In this document: one piece after another, positions 59,425 through 64,000 of the stretch
How the letters are laid out: each line of letters starts with the position of its first letter
Position numbering within the stretch: position 1 is the first letter of the stretch
DNA from: Caprimulgus europaeus
Taxonomy: Eukaryota; Chordata; Aves; Caprimulgiformes; Caprimulgidae
Length of the DNA stretch: 64,000 bases
Direction: 5' to 3'
NCBI GenBank assembly: GCA_907165065.1
Contig: OU015535.1
Span: forward strand, 620,001 to 684,000
Translations under genes and position numbers: made by a program
Notes under the pieces: generated by a model
The model's database searches: none
Seen by the model: only the letters and a program-made list of their open reading frames with translations
What the model was told of the DNA's origin: nothing

Positions 59425-62400
59425 CCTTCTTATCCTGTAGTGCAGATCCTGGTTCTGTCACACACAGGAGGAGGACAGCCAGCATGGAGGGTCCCTGGCC
59501 CCTCTGCCCAGCTGAGTGAGGTCTCTCCCAGCAGATCCAGCCCTTGACTGGTCAGAGTGGGAATGTAGCAGTCCCTGCTTTCCTCTTCCCTTCCAAGGCA
59601 ATTTAACCCCCTAAAGGCTTTTGTCTGAAGCAGTTGCAAGTTGGTAGCTGTACAATCAGGGTTTTACCCAGAAATGGTTACATTCTTTGATGTTTGAATC
59701 ATTTGGAGTACTCTGGACATGTCACAGCACTGGGTGAAAGCCGCTGTCAGCTCTTCATGTCCTCACCGGTGCATCCCACTGTCGTTAACAACGTATTCAG
59801 TGTAAAATAATGGAACGAAAATAGGCAGAAACTCTTGGTGTCTAGTCTAAATGTAACAAAAAATTTTCCTTGCTTAGGTTTTAACCAAGACAGCTTTGCT
59901 CTACTATCTTGTGCATGCTAATACAGTCTTCTTTTAATAGTAAAGATGATCATATTCTTAAAATTAACTCTGTTAACCAGTTAGTGCCATAATACTTGGC
60001 CTGTTGTTCCTGGCTACGACTGTGTCAAAAGACACTTCCAGATTTCAGCCTGAACTGGGCAGTCACTGCCATTAAGCTTCATATATTTTTATATATATAT
60101 ATATAAATTTTTTTTACATGTTTGTATTTGGATATTCTTTTTTAATCATGTTTTTTGCCGAAGTTTTTCAGACCTGTCTCAGATTCTCTAGAAGTAATGC
60201 AGCTCCCAGAAAAGGCAACGGAGCAGATTAACCACTGATGCTGTTTCACACATTTAGCACCCTCATCTGACTCGCACATATGTTATCCTGTTCTTTCATA
60301 ACTTGCATTCAGAAAGTGCTGGAGGGAGCATGCAGCCAGTGGAAGTTTCTTCAAACAGGACTTGCCTCACAGCTTAGCTGTGATACATGGTAGGGATTGT
60401 TCAGTGATAATCTGATCCATTAACTCTCTCTGCTGGGTTGCCACGTGCAAGGAAGGAAGAATCTCTTTTTTATTGCAGAAAGAAGGTATGAAGAAAGTTA
60501 ATATGAGTTATGAACAGAGCTGCACACCAATATAAGCTGTAATGGAAATACACAACAGACTGGAGAACTGCTGAAGGCAGAAACGTGTTGGAAGTGGTGC
60601 CCTATGTACTTCATTTATGTTATTGGCACCATAAAGGGGTTTTGGTTATGGTGTGAATCCTTATCCAGCTCTATCAGAAGACAACAGCTCTCTGCAGACG
60701 CACTCCGATTGCCTCTTTCTCTTTGGCAAGGTACATCCTTTTTTGACAGCAGAAATAATGCCCCAGTAAAAAGTTTGGCCAAAGGTTTTATTCCCACACC
60801 TGGGTGTTTCCCTGCTGGTTTTCTTTATTTTTCAGTATCTGAAGTTGTTTCTCTCCTGCTGTTCTGTTCATTAACTTCACCTCCAGAATGAGCAGCTGGA
60901 ATCAGCCCATCTTTCTCTATGAAGTGACAATACCTGGCAGCAAGGATGTGAGACCCTGCTGCATCTTCCCATAGCAGCTGGTTCATGGTCATTTTCCACG
61001 ATCACAGGGAGCAGCCGACCAGGTAGCGATGGGGGGTCAGTGGTGCTGTGAACACACCAGCTCCTGGGCACTGGTGTGCTGAGTCTAGGTTGGTGAAGAA
61101 TGCACACACTGGATGAGTGACAGAAATCTCAGTAACATTTCCTTTCTGTTGTTTCATGGTAAGAAACTTTGCAAATGGTTCCACAAGCACACAGGTGTGA
61201 CAGCGTTTGGCATCATGCTCATTTTTATTACAGCTGTTAAGGTCTTGGGTGTCTGGAAATATTGAGTGCTTTAGGAAGGAAAATGCTTCTGCTATCCTGC
61301 TGAAAGCCTGCTCTGTGGAAAAATGTAGAGATAAAACTTGTAACAAAGCAAGGAAGCAACTCTGCAGAGTCTCAGCTGCAGGCTGGGTGGTAGGACCTGG
61401 GCAGATGGGAATCCTGTGTCCGGCAGGGAGGGTTTGTCCCAGGGCAAGACAAGGTGACGCCTGTCAGCCTGCCCTGTGCAGTAGCCCTGTCTCTGCGACA
61501 CGGGGAGGGTTGGTGTCTCCTGCACCAGATTTGTTCACAGGAACGACCCTGTTCCTGTTGGGGAATTCATGACAAACCTGGTCACAGGAGATCCTGCACC
61601 CAGAAGCCTGGTTCTATGTGTTACTTTGCCAGCTGGCTGCATTGTGCAGGAACTGGTCAATCCCTGCATCTAAAACTGACTGTGCATTTCAAAGCCACAG
61701 TAATTAGCTAAGCTAAGAGGAGATGATCTGCTAAACCTTCCTCACAGCTAATGTCTGAAACGTGTGTAATAAGACTTCCAGATTCCAGAATGTTACTAAG
61801 GATGTGTCTTCTTCCAGTTACTTATTCCAGTAAGTCCATGCTTTTCAGGGTGCTCAATTACTTTTCATCACAGCACTCCATTGGCTTTTGGGGTTGTATT
61901 GCCTCTACTGCAGATTAATTTGGGGCTGCTGTATTTGTTCTAATGAATTTTCATCATGAAACTGCAATCTCATTTATTTTTATTAATGCTGTAATTAGAT
62001 AGCTGGACAAACTGTGATCAAATGCCCGGGGTGATAGGCTGGGCAGAAGTCTCCCCAAAACAAACCACCTGCAGAACCTGGAGCGTGTCCTTGCTGTTTC
62101 AGTGGTTAAGGAAGGCAGCCTGTGTGGTCATTGTGGTCATTGTTTCTGCTTCCATTGGGGGGGTCAAAATCAGCTTCCAGAAGGAAGGAAATTCCTTCAA
62201 GGAACTTCCAGAAAGAATGGGCAGGAATGAATTAACTTCTTGAAATTTGCAGTGTATCTTTGGTCTTTTCTGTAGGACTGTTTAGTTGTTAACTTCCTCA
62301 GATCAATTCACCTACCTCCATCTGTCTTAAAATACCTTCAGAAGAATGGAAATATTCATTCTAGCAACCATAGTACACTCCAAACCTGTAAAATCTTTTA

Positions 62401-64000
62401 GGACTGCTTACTAATTATCTTCACACCTGGAACAGAAGAAATTACAGAAGCCATTAAACAAAGGGGACAAGGAAATAAATGTGAATGTCTCATACCTTAC
62501 AGTTTTCAAGAAGAAATTTAGTTTAAAAGATAAAACCTAAAGATTTCAGGTAAACATGACCAAGCTAGCCACAATGTAGATATAATTTAGGGCTGATAAA
62601 AACAACTCACAATAGAAAAGAAACTCGAAGCACCTACAGACCTTGCCAGGATGAAATTAAAGGACGCGGATCAGAGTGCAGCAGTGGCCAGCTCATGAAA
62701 TGTGAGAAGATGGATGATGATCTAGATAAACACTGCTGGAAGTGCAATCATGGGATAATTGAAACCCACATCGCAGCCTCACCTGGAGCACAACTTTGAT
62801 TTCGTTTGCAAAAGGATTTTTGAAATGAATGCTACTGAGAAAAGTAGGGAAGAGAGGAGCCAGACAAACAGCAGGCAGGGAGAACTGGGTAAGAGGGGAT
62901 GGAATGGGTGTGCTTAGAGAACTGGAATCCTGCACTTCCACGTACTTTTATTGCAAGAACAAGCATTTTAAATCAAAAAGCATAAAATCTGATGTATCTA
63001 AAAGGCAATACACAGTTTCACTGAGGAGCCACTTGTCTTGGGATGCTGCCTGTATTCTGAACAAATGTACTGAGCACTAGAAAAGAAGTAAAAACCCCAC
63101 CTCTAAAAACTGTTTGAGATGGCATAAATGATTGTCACCCTCAGAAATCTATTTCTTAAATCTAGAGCAGACCCCAGGGAGCTGTAAATATATGAAAGGT
63201 TTTCAAGGCACCATATGGTGGTTATGAAAGAATCTAACAGGGGCCTATTTTTGAGTCAGAAGAATGGAAGAGGAGGGCTAAATCTTGGAAAGCAGTATGT
63301 TCGTGATTATGAAACCCAACGTGGTAGACAGGCTCAAGCCCTCTACACTTCAGCAACACTTGCTCTGTATCTATTTATAAATCATTTTGCTAGAGGGGCA
63401 TTAATCAAGTGAGAAAATACTTTTCTGCTCCAGCCTGGGAGTGAAGAAACTGTTAGGACACAAGAAAAGCCAACAAAGCTATTTTAAGTTGCTGCAAGAG
63501 GCGTTGACTCCAGGCACATTGCAAAGGGTGGTCGCCCTGGCTGCTCTTGGCTGGCCTCTCCCTGAGCAGGTAGCTTTGCAAAGCTTACATCAGGGTGTTC
63601 TTTGGTAAAACAAATGCTGATATTGCACAACCCCCAACTAAAATGCTCCAGAGCTTTTCAGAGGATGTTGGTAAAGGCAGCCTGAGTGCCTTTAGGACAT
63701 CTGTGGTGTGCTAGAGGATTCCTATCTCTGTGATCTTCTCCTATCCTGTGTCAGAGACACACTATGTTACTGTGCTGCTGGTGCTGGCACTGTCCTTCTC
63801 CATGCCATTCCCAGCACCTCCGTTCTCTTTGTTGCTCTTCCAGCCCTGGAAGTCCCCACAGTGAATGCTGCAGTGTTTGGGAAGGATGTGTTTGAACTGC
63901 CCATGCCTCTCTTAGCTGGACAGAACCTGCTGTAACAGCAGAAGTGCTGCCAAGCATCAGCTGTTTGCTCATGACACTCCCGCCCTTAAGTTCATACCCA
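59425..64000. other. No recognised gene (4.6 kb)
   Basis: Mostly AT-rich unique-looking DNA. An (AT)n stretch lies at 60089-60106 inside an A/T-rich patch, and a small GTGGTCATT doublet at about 62126-62143. No exon, LTR or CR1 that I can support. Confidence 0.5.

Noticed and set aside
1-64000. CRISPR arrays, bacterial operons, phage or plasmid elements
   Set aside because: There are no regularly spaced direct repeats, ribosome-binding sites or dense coding. CR1, LTRs and spliced exons show this is avian nuclear DNA.

Overview
This window is vertebrate nuclear DNA and almost certainly from a bird. It carries at least fourteen CR1 LINE fragments, mostly 5'-truncated and several ending in the 8-bp ATTCTGTG-type tails typical of CR1. 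It also has three LTRs of avian endogenous-retrovirus type, a GC-rich promoter island in otherwise AT-rich DNA, and one gene with ordinary GT-AG introns. Nothing looks bacterial, plasmid or phage-like, and I see no CRISPR array or rRNA.

The one gene I can reconstruct is NINJ1 (ninjurin-1), on the minus strand. Coding exon 1 (26432-26503) lies in a CpG island at about 26110-26890. Exon 2 (16871-17105) encodes the adhesion motif, the amphipathic helical region and the first membrane helix. Exon 3 (10810-10964) encodes the second membrane helix and the stop. The splice phases agree (0, then 1) and the product is 153 residues, against 152 in human NINJ1. A strong splice donor seven bases after the stop suggests a further non-coding 3' exon at lower coordinates; a weak candidate is about 5598-6206.

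Layout: 1-10.8 kb is the 3' flank of NINJ1, with CR1 copies at 1.65 and 4.1 kb and no recognised exon. 10.8-26.5 kb is NINJ1, with one 1.2-kb CR1 inside intron 2. 26.9-44 kb is repeat-rich upstream DNA. It contains a pair of nearly identical ~320-bp sequences (28.9 and 35.3 kb) whose last 39 bp are inverted relative to each other. 44.5-49.8 kb is a cluster of three LTRs. The first is a clean solo LTR with a perfect 6-bp target duplication, inserted inside a longer open reading frame. 50.5-59.4 kb is CR1-dense and includes an old 1.4-kb CR1 with a tiny antisense CR1 nested in it. 59.4-64 kb has no recognised gene.

The window therefore holds one conserved gene in a landscape shaped by CR1 and LTR insertion. 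I found no convincing new multi-gene system. The observations most worth checking are the duplication with an inverted end, the solo LTR splitting an open frame, and the predicted 3'-UTR intron of NINJ1.
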